Virus record (IMG/VR): IMGVR_UViG_3300020180_000101
Coordinates: 1 to 28,073 of that record
Direction: 5' to 3' (one strand)
DNA: 28,073 bases
Source of the DNA: a virus
This document shows positions 21,055 to 27,372 of this stretch, piece after piece. Each line of letters starts with the position of its first letter. The stretch's first letter is position 1. The notes beneath the pieces are model-generated. The model had not been told where the DNA came from, did no database searches, and saw nothing but the letters and a program-made list of their open reading frames with translations. A program made the position numbers and the translations under genes.

Positions 21055-22552
21055 CAGCTGCCTCCATCTTCTCTTCGAGAATCTCTTTCAGCTTCTCAGC
21101 CACTTGCTCATCATTCATATCTGGATACTCGGCCTTCAGCATATCAAGCATCGTGATTAGGTTTAGGTCTTTCTTCATCCCAAGAACCTCAAGACGCTCT
21201 CGCTCTGTCTCGATGGGCTTAGGTGAGGTGAACTTGATTATAAGATCACCGGATTCATCGATGTTCAGAGAGGATAACGCTTCGGATAGTTCACCGCGAG
21301 ACTTCAATAGCGAGTGCCACTTAGCATAGATGCGCCACATATGCGGCTCGTTATCTATGAAGATCTGACGCTGATCATTCACATCATCCATAGACTCGGC
21401 CTTATCAATCATCATAGCAACGCCAGATGGAAAGGCTATAGTGCCGTTTAGGTTAGACTGAACGCCTGATGTGCTCAGGTTGTTAGTAGTCAATAGAAGC
21501 GCCACATACATCTCAACCAATGAGCGTAGTTGATCAAGTGGAGGATTAGAGTTCTTAAACTCGAACGTCGGAACAGGATCACCTTCTTCGTAGGTCAGAC
21601 GTACCGCTTTATTCGGTCCCACCTTATACGTTTGAGGAAGGTCCTTGCCGGTAACTACAAGCTGACCATACCCTTGAGTAATAGCGATGTGGTTTACATT
21701 AGTGATCATCGAGTTGATGAGGATACCGCCATCAACTAAGTCATCGCCGCCTTGTGCCCAGAATGTTCCGTCTTGGTCCTTAGCGAAGTTAACGAAGGGC
21801 TTCTCCCCGATTGGATTTAGCTGATCGTTTGGGCCGCCTATGATCTGACCGCGATCATCACATACGAAGTGGTAGCTGTTAGACCAGAAAACAAATTGGC
21901 CTGTCTTCTGATCGGCTGGGCTGTCGGCGATAATCTGATCGATGCCATCACTGATAGGTGGGACCAATCCCATAGGTGAGGAAGTGCGGCCATCGCTGTT
22001 AGGTCGAACTGCTTGAGCACGTCCCATCTCTGGGCTGTAGTCGCTAAGGATATAGCATAGAGCGCGTTCACGCTCGCCGGCGATCTCGACAACATCGTAT
22101 AGGTAGGGAACGAGCGGCGTTACTTTAACCACTTGCTCGCCCTCGATGTCAGTCGGTTGAGGTCGGATGTATAGAGCGCAGTTCTTTGATAGCTCTAGGA
22201 AGCGATTGGTCTTTTTCATCGCATTATTGATGTCGGCTTCTTTCTCTAGGACTGAGATGTCGGAGCCTTCCATTTCACGCTCCACTCCATAAGAGTAGAC
22301 GCGTGCTTTCTTGTCGATGACCTTGCGGAGGAAGGATAGGTTAGATAGGGCATAGGCCATTTCATTAACGGTGTTTGCGTCGAACTGCCTGATGAGTAGA
22401 TTCCGAACATAGAAATGCGTCTGATCTTTATAGCATTGATAACGCTTGTAAGCCTCGGCCTTGCGGTTCTTGTTCTCGCTAGACCCGATTGCTTCAATAA
22501 TCTTCTTACGAATTGCTGGGTCTCTTAGTTGATCTTCATTTTGTAATATCAT
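20879..22552 (-). CDS. Portal protein
   Basis: The 557-aa protein follows TerL (4-base ATGA overlap). N-terminal helices (RKAEAYKRYQCYKDQTHFYV), a central wing domain, a stem/tunnel-like region (PPLDQLRSLVEMYVALLLTT) followed by TNNLSTSGV and GTIAFPSGVAMMIDKAESMD, and a helical C-terminal crown (ERERLEVLGMKKDLNLITML) match SPP1/HK97-type portals, which form the dodecameric DNA gate. The last ~58 residues are disordered in style (Asp, Gly, Gln, Ser-rich) and are encoded in the overlap with the next gene. The length is normal. Confidence 0.88.
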   Translation of the reverse strand: MILQNEDQLRDPAIRKKIIEAIGSSENKNRKAEAYKRYQCYKDQTHFYVRNLLIRQFDANTVNEMAYALSNLSFLRKVIDKKARVYSYGVEREMEGSDISVLEKEADINNAMKKTNRFLELSKNCALYIRPQPTDIEGEQVVKVTPLVPYLYDVVEIAGERERALCYILSDYSPEMGRAQAVRPNSDGRTSSPMGLVPPISDGIDQIIADSPADQKTGQFVFWSNSYHFVCDDRGQIIGGPNDQLNPIGEKPFVNFAKDQDGTFWAQGGDDLVDGGILINSMITNVNHIAITQGYGQLVVTGKDLPQTYKVGPNKAVRLTYEEGDPVPTFEFKNSNPPLDQLRSLVEMYVALLLTTNNLSTSGVQSNLNGTIAFPSGVAMMIDKAESMDDVNDQRQIFIDNEPHMWRIYAKWHSLLKSRGELSEALSSLNIDESGDLIIKFTSPKPIETERERLEVLGMKKDLNLITMLDMLKAEYPDMNDEQVAEKLKEILEEKMEAAVGNQGQQNNEQSDDSANRPGGDIDGDQRRDRGVPSGADPSQGGVENESGDGREVPEAQ

Positions 22553-24648
22553 CGGAACTTAATAATATCAGATTTTTCTCTTTTTCCAGACATAGGGTAG
22601 AGAATATCGCACCCATAATCCAGACCATCTGACGCATGAGTAAGAGCCTCATTCTTTTTAACCTTCTCGAAGGTATGCGGGTCCTGTTCCACCGCTCTTA
22701 GATCCTTGCGCATGGTTGGCATTTTATCTGGGTTAAACATGATAACGCGCTTATCCAAAAGGTTGTTCACGTTAAGCTGCCTAGCTCTCATTCGTGGAGC
22801 GGCCGGCTTAGCTCTTACCTCAAAGCCAGCGTTTCTCAGAATGATGTGATCTGAGTTCCCAGACGTTCGTCGATTCTTACCAGCAGGGTCGGGATAGATG
22901 ATCGTGTTGTCCGGTGTGAAATCGTTAGCTAGTAGAGCGTTAACCATCTTATTGGTGTCGGCGTTGTCAGGAATAACGATCTCAGTAAAGCCAAGTAGGC
23001 GCCCTCCTATCTGGTGCCACATGGTGGCAGTCATTCGTTGAACGTTGAAGTCGAGAAAGCAATGAGTGATTTCATGCTCCACACGCTGAATAGTTTTGTC
23101 TTCGTTGGCGTCTGTGAAGGCGTAGTAGAATTGGTTGCCGTTTAGGTTAACCCATAAGCCTTCAAGATAGGCTTGAAGAGTAACGGAGTCGTAACTCGCT
23201 CGCAGTGATTGGATGTAAGCTGGGTCTATGTTCTCGGCGTTGTCCATTGTTTTGGCATATAGGATGCGTGAGTTTTCCATGGGCTTCTCAACGAACAGAT
23301 CGTGCATGTAATTGCCGATAGATTCTGGCGTACCGCTTGAATAGATTTGAGGATGCGCAGCGCCCTTGACTCGAACGCGTCCGATACATTCTAGATATCT
23401 CTTACGCGATATGAGAGTGGCCTCGTTAATCGCCATGTCAGAAAGGTTAGGACCTCGAATCTTGTTCTCAGCAGTGAACAGGTAGAGCTTTCCCTTGCAC
23501 CATGGGAAGGTGAAGACCTTATCCGTTTGGTGGTAGCGATGCGGAACTTTATTCTCGTCGAAGATTTGCTCGAACGTAGGCAGCACGTCCTTCTTAAGTT
23601 CGGCGTAGCTAGGAGCTGTTAGACCGCCTGAGAAGTTGCGATTGATCCAACGAAACTTGATAGCCTTCATACATAGCGAATAAGTTTTTCCTGAGTTGTG
23701 ATGGATCGCACCGTCCTCTGTAACGTAGTTATTGGTCTCCAAAACGTGCATGTCCCAAACCCATTCGGCTGGTAGTTTTTCTATTGCCTGAATTGTGGAT
23801 TTGTTTAAGGTGCAAGGCAATGTATGATCTAAAGAAGATAGAGAAACTATGTGATGGTGTTCGTTCGAGTAGGGAGATTGCGGCGTTAACCGGCTACCCC
23901 CAGAAATATATTCAGGCCGTGGCATTAAGAAATAACTGGCCTCGTCGTTATCAAGGGAGCGCAAGCGGAAAGCTGAATGGTCATTATAAGTTTGGCCGAT
24001 CCATTGATCATGATGGCTATGTGCTTGTGTCAGCAACCTTAGATCATCCGAATGCTCGGCGATGCCCTGGAGATTTAACAGGTAGGATGCTTGAGCATCG
24101 GCGGACAATGGAAGCGCACTTAGGGCGCTACTTAGAAAAAGCGGAAGTGGTTGACCATGTTGATGGCTGCCACCTTCATAACGCGATAGAAAATCTTCGG
24201 TTGTTTGCCTCAAACGGGGATCACTTAAGAAGCACGATTGCGGGACGCGTTCCAAGCTGGAGTCCAAAGGGGTTTCTGAATATGAAATTTCGTCGCCTAC
24301 CGAAAGATCGCCAACGTGTCGATACATATGATCAGCGCAAAAAACTCGGTGAAGTGCGCTTGCTACAAATTCTCCTCGCTCATGCACGACTCGATAAAGA
24401 GTCTCCTTACCTTTTGGGAACGCATGGCTACCTAGAGAAAGCTGAGATCGATTACTCTTCTCGTTCCAAGATAGAACAGGCTGTGACTTCGTTATATCTG
24501 AAATGGGAACTAGACCCGAAGCCGTTCTTATTAAAGATGAATCTATAAGACACGAATATCCACCACTTAGGTGGATGAATCTAGAGTGCATATCGTTGTG
24601 GAAATCCGCTTGATGCGGAAGCATCTTATAGCGGATGTTAAGTTTCAT
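22549..24648 (-). CDS. Terminase large subunit interrupted by an intein
   Basis: The 699-aa precursor has exteins at residues 1-32 and 319-699, giving a 413-aa TerL after splicing. The joined Walker A is G29-G30-Y-S | S-G-K-T. Further ATPase motifs are NLSDMAINEA (401-410, catalytic E409) and YSSGTP (436-441). The RNase H-like nuclease has D533 (CFLDFNV), D587 (YPDPAG) and D674/D677 (HASDGLDYG). TerL pumps DNA through the portal and cuts it. Without splicing the ATP site is broken, so packaging depends on intein removal. Coupled by ATGA to the methylase gene upstream and portal downstream. Confidence 0.92.
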   Translation of the reverse strand: MKLNIRYKMLPHQADFHNDMHSRFIHLSGGYSCLIDSSLIRTASGLVPISDITKSQPVLSWNEKSNRSQLSLGSHAFPKGKETLYRVVHERGEFVASALHRVFCADHMYRHVGDLSVGDEISYSETPLDSSLERVPQSCFLSDPRLRQTTEDFLSRYEGGSHQHGQPLPLFLSSALSALPLSADAQASYLLNLQGIAEHSDDLRLLTQAHSHHDQWIGQTYNDHSAFRLRSLDNDEASYFLMPRPEYISGGSRLTPQSPYSNEHHHIVSLSSLDHTLPCTLNKSTIQAIEKLPAEWVWDMHVLETNNYVTEDGAIHHNSGKTYSLCMKAIKFRWINRNFSGGLTAPSYAELKKDVLPTFEQIFDENKVPHRYHQTDKVFTFPWCKGKLYLFTAENKIRGPNLSDMAINEATLISRKRYLECIGRVRVKGAAHPQIYSSGTPESIGNYMHDLFVEKPMENSRILYAKTMDNAENIDPAYIQSLRASYDSVTLQAYLEGLWVNLNGNQFYYAFTDANEDKTIQRVEHEITHCFLDFNVQRMTATMWHQIGGRLLGFTEIVIPDNADTNKMVNALLANDFTPDNTIIYPDPAGKNRRTSGNSDHIILRNAGFEVRAKPAAPRMRARQLNVNNLLDKRVIMFNPDKMPTMRKDLRAVEQDPHTFEKVKKNEALTHASDGLDYGCDILYPMSGKREKSDIIKFR
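23695..24552 (-). mobile_element. Intein in the TerL Walker A loop
   Basis: Residues 33-318 of the precursor (286 aa). Block A is CLIDSSLIRTASGLVPISDI starting with Cys1 (C33); block B is VASALH, with S97 and H100 replacing T-x-x-H; block F is VWDMHVLETNNYV; block G is HHN (H317, N318) followed by +1 Ser319. This is a class 1 intein. No LAGLIDADG or HNH motif is present in the intein frame: residues ~121-290 are Ser/Leu/His/Asp-rich and look like antisense translation, because the homing endonuclease is encoded on the other strand of exactly this stretch. Confidence 0.9.
23820..24548 (+). CDS. HNH homing endonuclease encoded antisense inside the TerL intein
   Basis: The 242-aa protein has an HTH-like N-terminus (SSREIAALTGYPQKYIQAVA, 17-36), the segment GYVLVSATLDHPNARR and an HNH core: GRMLEHRRTMEAHLGR (H93), VVDHVDGCHLHNAIENLRLF (H113, D115, N121, N125) and SNGDHLRST (H135). 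The C-terminus (RLLQILLAHARLDKESPYLL to SLYLKWELDPKP) looks ordered. ATG at 23820 has AAGG 9 bases upstream; a TTG at 23784 is possible. The gene lies wholly within the intein DNA, and its TAA ends 1 base short of the intein's first codon. No clear promoter seen. Confidence 0.88.
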   Translation: MYDLKKIEKLCDGVRSSREIAALTGYPQKYIQAVALRNNWPRRYQGSASGKLNGHYKFGRSIDHDGYVLVSATLDHPNARRCPGDLTGRMLEHRRTMEAHLGRYLEKAEVVDHVDGCHLHNAIENLRLFASNGDHLRSTIAGRVPSWSPKGFLNMKFRRLPKDRQRVDTYDQRKKLGEVRLLQILLAHARLDKESPYLLGTHGYLEKAEIDYSSRSKIEQAVTSLYLKWELDPKPFLLKMNL

Positions 24649-25562
24649 GATGCTCCATGCGTGTAAACCCTCTCAACCGACTCGGTGCTGGTTTGCGAGT
24701 TGGTCTTCTGGTGTCTGATGGCCATAACCACCTTCATGTCTGGTGGCGCGGTGTATTCAGAAACGAAGATTCGGTGCGGGGATGTACGCACCCATTGCCA
24801 AAACTTATCGTGATCGAATGACCGCGTGTATCCGGCTGTGTCGGCGTACGGTGGATCGCAATAGATAACCGAGTTCGGAAGAATCGGCACCGACTCATAA
24901 CTTAGTGACGTGGTAGATAATCGCGCTGTAGTCTGTTCGAGCCGTTGGAGCCGTTCGAGCCGTTCGAGCCGTTCGAGCTGTTGGAGCTGTTGGAGCTGTT
25001 GGAGCCGTTCGAGCTGTTGGAGCTGTTCGAGCGTACGCGTTTGGACATTATCTTTAACACGGCAAAACTTTTCTCGTGTAATCCTACTACATACTAATCG
25101 CCTAGCAAGAATGGATAGATGCTCCGGCCAGCTTGTTATCCCGAGTAGCTCGCTCGCTGTCTTATCGAACTCGCCGAACACCACGGCCATGTGCAGCGAC
25201 CGCTTGTAGGCTTCAATGTCCTTACCGAAGATATAAGTTCTCTGATTGTTCCCGAAGCTCCACACGATGCGCGTATAGGCGCAAGTCGCTTTACGAGCGT
25301 CGAACATCTCACGAGTAACCCACTCAGGTAGAAACCTGTCGTATGAATAGCGTCCGGCGATAACGTCCTTAACTAGCTCTACTGTGCTTGGCTCAAGCTC
25401 GTTATAATGAACGTGGCACTTTCGGTGAGCCAGCATGAAGTGAGACACAGAGAACCCTCCACCGAATAGGTCATAGAAGTTCTCGCACTCAGGAAACAGC
25501 GTTGCGATCTTATGGATGATAGATTGCTTGCTGCCCTGATAAGGCAGCCCGTACTTATCCAA
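24645..25562 (-). CDS. Dam-type DNA N6-adenine methyltransferase with a Leu-rich repeat insert
   Basis: The 305-aa protein shows D12-class methylase motifs: YGLPYQGSKQSI (motif X), ENFYDLFGGGFSVSHF (motif I, SAM binding) and VIYCDPPYADT (motif IV DPPY, 236-239). Residues 178-210 are a repeat of LQQ and LER triplets encoded by a 9-bp minisatellite, placed before motif IV where the target recognition region is expected. TTG at 25562 is the earliest possible start, because a TAA codon directly precedes it. It probably protects phage DNA or marks packaging sites. Placement between the ParB-like gene and TerL ties it to the packaging module. Specificity (such as GATC) is not deducible. Confidence 0.88.
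   Translation of the reverse strand: MDKYGLPYQGSKQSIIHKIATLFPECENFYDLFGGGFSVSHFMLAHRKCHVHYNELEPSTVELVKDVIAGRYSYDRFLPEWVTREMFDARKATCAYTRIVWSFGNNQRTYIFGKDIEAYKRSLHMAVVFGEFDKTASELLGITSWPEHLSILARRLVCSRITREKFCRVKDNVQTRTLEQLQQLERLQQLQQLQQLERLERLERLQRLEQTTARLSTTSLSYESVPILPNSVIYCDPPYADTAGYTRSFDHDKFWQWVRTSPHRIFVSEYTAPPDMKVVMAIRHQKTNSQTSTESVERVYTHGAS
24935..25033 (-). repeat. 9-bp minisatellite, 11 units, inside the methylase gene
   Basis: Eleven tandem 9-bp units read gtt(c/g)gag(c)(c/t) on the plus strand (gttcgagcc, gttggagcc, gttggagct, and a final gttcgagcg). On the minus strand they encode LER or LQQ triplets. The units differ at positions 4 and 9 in a shuffled order. Being a multiple of three, gain or loss of units keeps the methylase frame. 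Confidence 0.9.
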
Positions 25563-26022
25563 TTAGCACGCCACAGTTCGGGCATGATGCCATGTCGGAT
25601 TCTTTCTCGGTCAGACCTTTCTTTCCCGAAGGCTCGTCGAAGTTGATCTCCGGTATACGCAGCTCATTCAATCGCAACGAGCGCATAAATTCATCACCCA
25701 ATGCGCCATTGATATCGTCTAACAATACGTTGATAACATCATTAAACTCACCGCCGATAGATCGATTGTTTAGAGTTACATTAAGCGCTTTCTCTTGTGC
25801 TGGCTCGAGGTCCACATATACGACCGGCACTTCCTTCATTCCGATTATCTCAGCAGCGCGAAGCCGTTGATGGCCAGACACAAGAACGCCTGATCGTTTG
25901 TTAACGACAAGCGGTTGAGGCATACCGAACTTGCGAATCGATTCAACGAGTCCCGACAATGCAGCCTCGCTGATAGTTCGTGGGTTATACTTGGCGGGTT
26001 TAATGTCCCCGATAAGTACCAT
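25555..26022 (-). CDS. ParB/Srx-fold nuclease-like protein
   Basis: The ATG at 26022 is chosen over a longer frame (26082) because GAAGAG precedes it and it sits one base after the TerS stop. The 155-aa product starts MVLIGDIKPAKYNPRT, has GLVESIRKFGMPQPLVV, and the box VSGHQRLRAAEIIGMKEVPV (GHQR at 50-53), the hallmark of the ParB N-terminal domain. A CPNC pair near the C-terminus (147-150) hints at half a zinc site. In phages, such proteins often neighbour methylases and terminases; CTPase or nuclease activity is possible but unproven here. Confidence 0.82.
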   Translation of the reverse strand: MVLIGDIKPAKYNPRTISEAALSGLVESIRKFGMPQPLVVNKRSGVLVSGHQRLRAAEIIGMKEVPVVYVDLEPAQEKALNVTLNNRSIGGEFNDVINVLLDDINGALGDEFMRSLRLNELRIPEINFDEPSGKKGLTEKESDMASCPNCGVLIG

Positions 26023-26023
26023 G

Positions 26024-26383
26024 TTACTCTTCGTAGTTGAAACTGATTCCATCGATGTTATCCATTTCTTGAATAGGTTCATCGCGCCATGTTGTGGTGT
26101 TCTTCATAAAGAAGATCAACGCAGCAGCGTTGCCTTTAATCTTTCCGGTCATCAGGCCTTTGCTGATATTCTCTAATCCGCGTTGCAGTCCTTCGCGTCC
26201 ACGCTTTCTGGCATCGGAAAACAATGGGTTCACTTTACACCATTCGTAGAGTGTATCTCTATGAACGCCGATGACATCAGAGAATGATTCGAAAGAGTTC
26301 ACTCCACGCATATAGTTGATTAACTGCTCGCAGTATTCTTCTCGGTATGTGGTGGGTCTTCCGGTCTTCTTCGGTTTAGCCAT
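26024..26383 (-). CDS. Terminase small subunit
   Basis: The 119-aa protein has a helix-turn-helix at ~29-50 (FESFSDVIGVHRDTLYEWCK), then a helical oligomerisation part (RKRGREGLQRGLENISKGLM, AAALIFFMKNTTTWRDEP) and an acidic tail. The phrase FFMKNTTTWRDE followed by an acidic C-terminus is usual for small terminases, which recognise pac/cos DNA and stimulate TerL. It is encoded two genes upstream of TerL, separated by the ParB-like and methylase genes. Confidence 0.85.
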   Translation of the reverse strand: MAKPKKTGRPTTYREEYCEQLINYMRGVNSFESFSDVIGVHRDTLYEWCKVNPLFSDARKRGREGLQRGLENISKGLMTGKIKGNAAALIFFMKNTTTWRDEPIQEMDNIDGISFNYEE

Positions 26384-26744
26384 CGAGTAGCTCCTCCATA
26401 TCGATTAATGCAGGTGAGTGATCAGGCGCTTCGTTGATACGGTTAGCTAGTCGATCAATCTTAGTTGCTTGCTCGTTTGCAGCGATGATAGCTGACCTGG
26501 CTGACATAGACATTTGATCTTCGTCGAACTTGGTTTTCACCGAGCGCATGAGCAGGTCGGTCATATCGTAGACAGCACTTTGAATTGTTTCACGTGAAAC
26601 CTTTGGAACTTTAGCGAACTCACGGTGTAGGTTATCGATAAACGCTGGGACTCTTTCCTGAATGAGTAGGGAGTCTTTGAGTTCTTGAGGGTATGGCAGC
26701 ATTGTCACTGCCTCTTGGTAGCACTTAATAACGTACTCTCTCAT
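26376..26744 (-). CDS. 122-aa hypothetical helical protein
   Basis: A predominantly helical, charged protein (ELKDSLLIQERVPAFIDNLH, SARSAIIAANEQATKIDRLA) without signal or metal motifs. It sits directly before TerS (8-base overlap) and after the His-rich protein (4-base ATGA overlap). Position suggests a part in packaging or early late-gene expression, but no family is recognised. Confidence 0.6.
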   Translation of the reverse strand: MREYVIKCYQEAVTMLPYPQELKDSLLIQERVPAFIDNLHREFAKVPKVSRETIQSAVYDMTDLLMRSVKTKFDEDQMSMSARSAIIAANEQATKIDRLANRINEAPDHSPALIDMEELLDG

Positions 26745-27283
26745 CCGAGGATTCCGGTAACGGGCTCAGGCTCTTTCATGTTCGAGTTAGTCATGAACAG
26801 TGAGGCGCTTTGAGCTGCTTCAGCGGATATGCTTCTCGGCTTGAGGATTTCAGAACGCAGGTATTCCATTTCGTGGGTGTGGCCATCGTATGGAACTTCG
26901 ATGATTGTTTTGCGAAGCTTGCCGTTAACCTTTTTGAGCACTTCTTTTTTAGCAGGTCCTACTTTGTAGACCGGCGGGCTATCCGCAGTACCAGCTTCAA
27001 CGATAGAAATATCATGAAAGTGACCATTAATTGGGGTGCATCTCGATTGAACGGTTCCTCTAGAATCGATAGTGTGGAAGAAATGGCAGTGTTCAATAGT
27101 TGTCCACTCGCTTGTATTAAGAGCACCATTGTCAAGAGGATTGTCATACTCGCCACCTTCTCGCCATCCAATATATTTAAATGACTTGCCCATAAGAAGC
27201 TTATGCAGGTCATGCATTAGGTTGGACTGTTTTTGAAAGACTCGTGATGGTGCGGTTGAAGTGGACGTGTGTTTTTTGGCCAA
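26741..27283 (-). CDS. His-rich protein with paired GHxH motifs, unknown function
   Basis: The 180-aa protein has clusters EHCHFFH (H65, H67, H70), NGHFHD (H88, H90) and DGHTHEMEYLRSE (H135, H137), spaced as a possible metal-binding site on a small beta fold. A TTG start at 27283 is supported by AGGAGA 8 bases upstream. It is the first gene of the late operon, just behind a promoter-like sequence. I recall similar GHxH...YLRSE proteins next to phage terminases but know no function. A metal-binding structural or regulatory role is inference. Confidence 0.6.
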   Translation of the reverse strand: MAKKHTSTSTAPSRVFQKQSNLMHDLHKLLMGKSFKYIGWREGGEYDNPLDNGALNTSEWTTIEHCHFFHTIDSRGTVQSRCTPINGHFHDISIVEAGTADSPPVYKVGPAKKEVLKKVNGKLRKTIIEVPYDGHTHEMEYLRSEILKPRSISAEAAQSASLFMTNSNMKEPEPVTGILG

Positions 27284-27295
27284 TTTGTGATTCTC

Positions 27296-27344
27296 CTAAT
27301 CGGGTTGTCGAGATTAGAATATCGCACCTGAGTCATGTTGTCTT
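27296..27344 (-). promoter_or_regulatory. Candidate late-operon promoter with downstream inverted repeat
   Basis: On the minus strand, AAGACA (27344-27339) and TATTCT (27321-27316) are separated by 17 bases; each matches the sigma-70 consensus at 4 of 6 positions. From 27317 to 27296, CTAATC and GATTAG form a 6-bp-stem inverted repeat around the expected start of transcription, and its second arm touches the AGGAGA ribosome binding site of the first gene. It could be an operator or a translation-controlling hairpin. The position, ahead of the whole late operon, is right; the sequence match is moderate. Confidence 0.35.
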
Positions 27345-27372
27345 TACGCTTGGCGTTATCTTGATAGTTCTC

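Noticed and set aside
24556-24574. Hairpin after the HNH gene as its transcription terminator
   Set aside because: The 7-bp stem is good, but no T-tract follows on the plus strand and the sequence encodes the conserved Walker A region of TerL.
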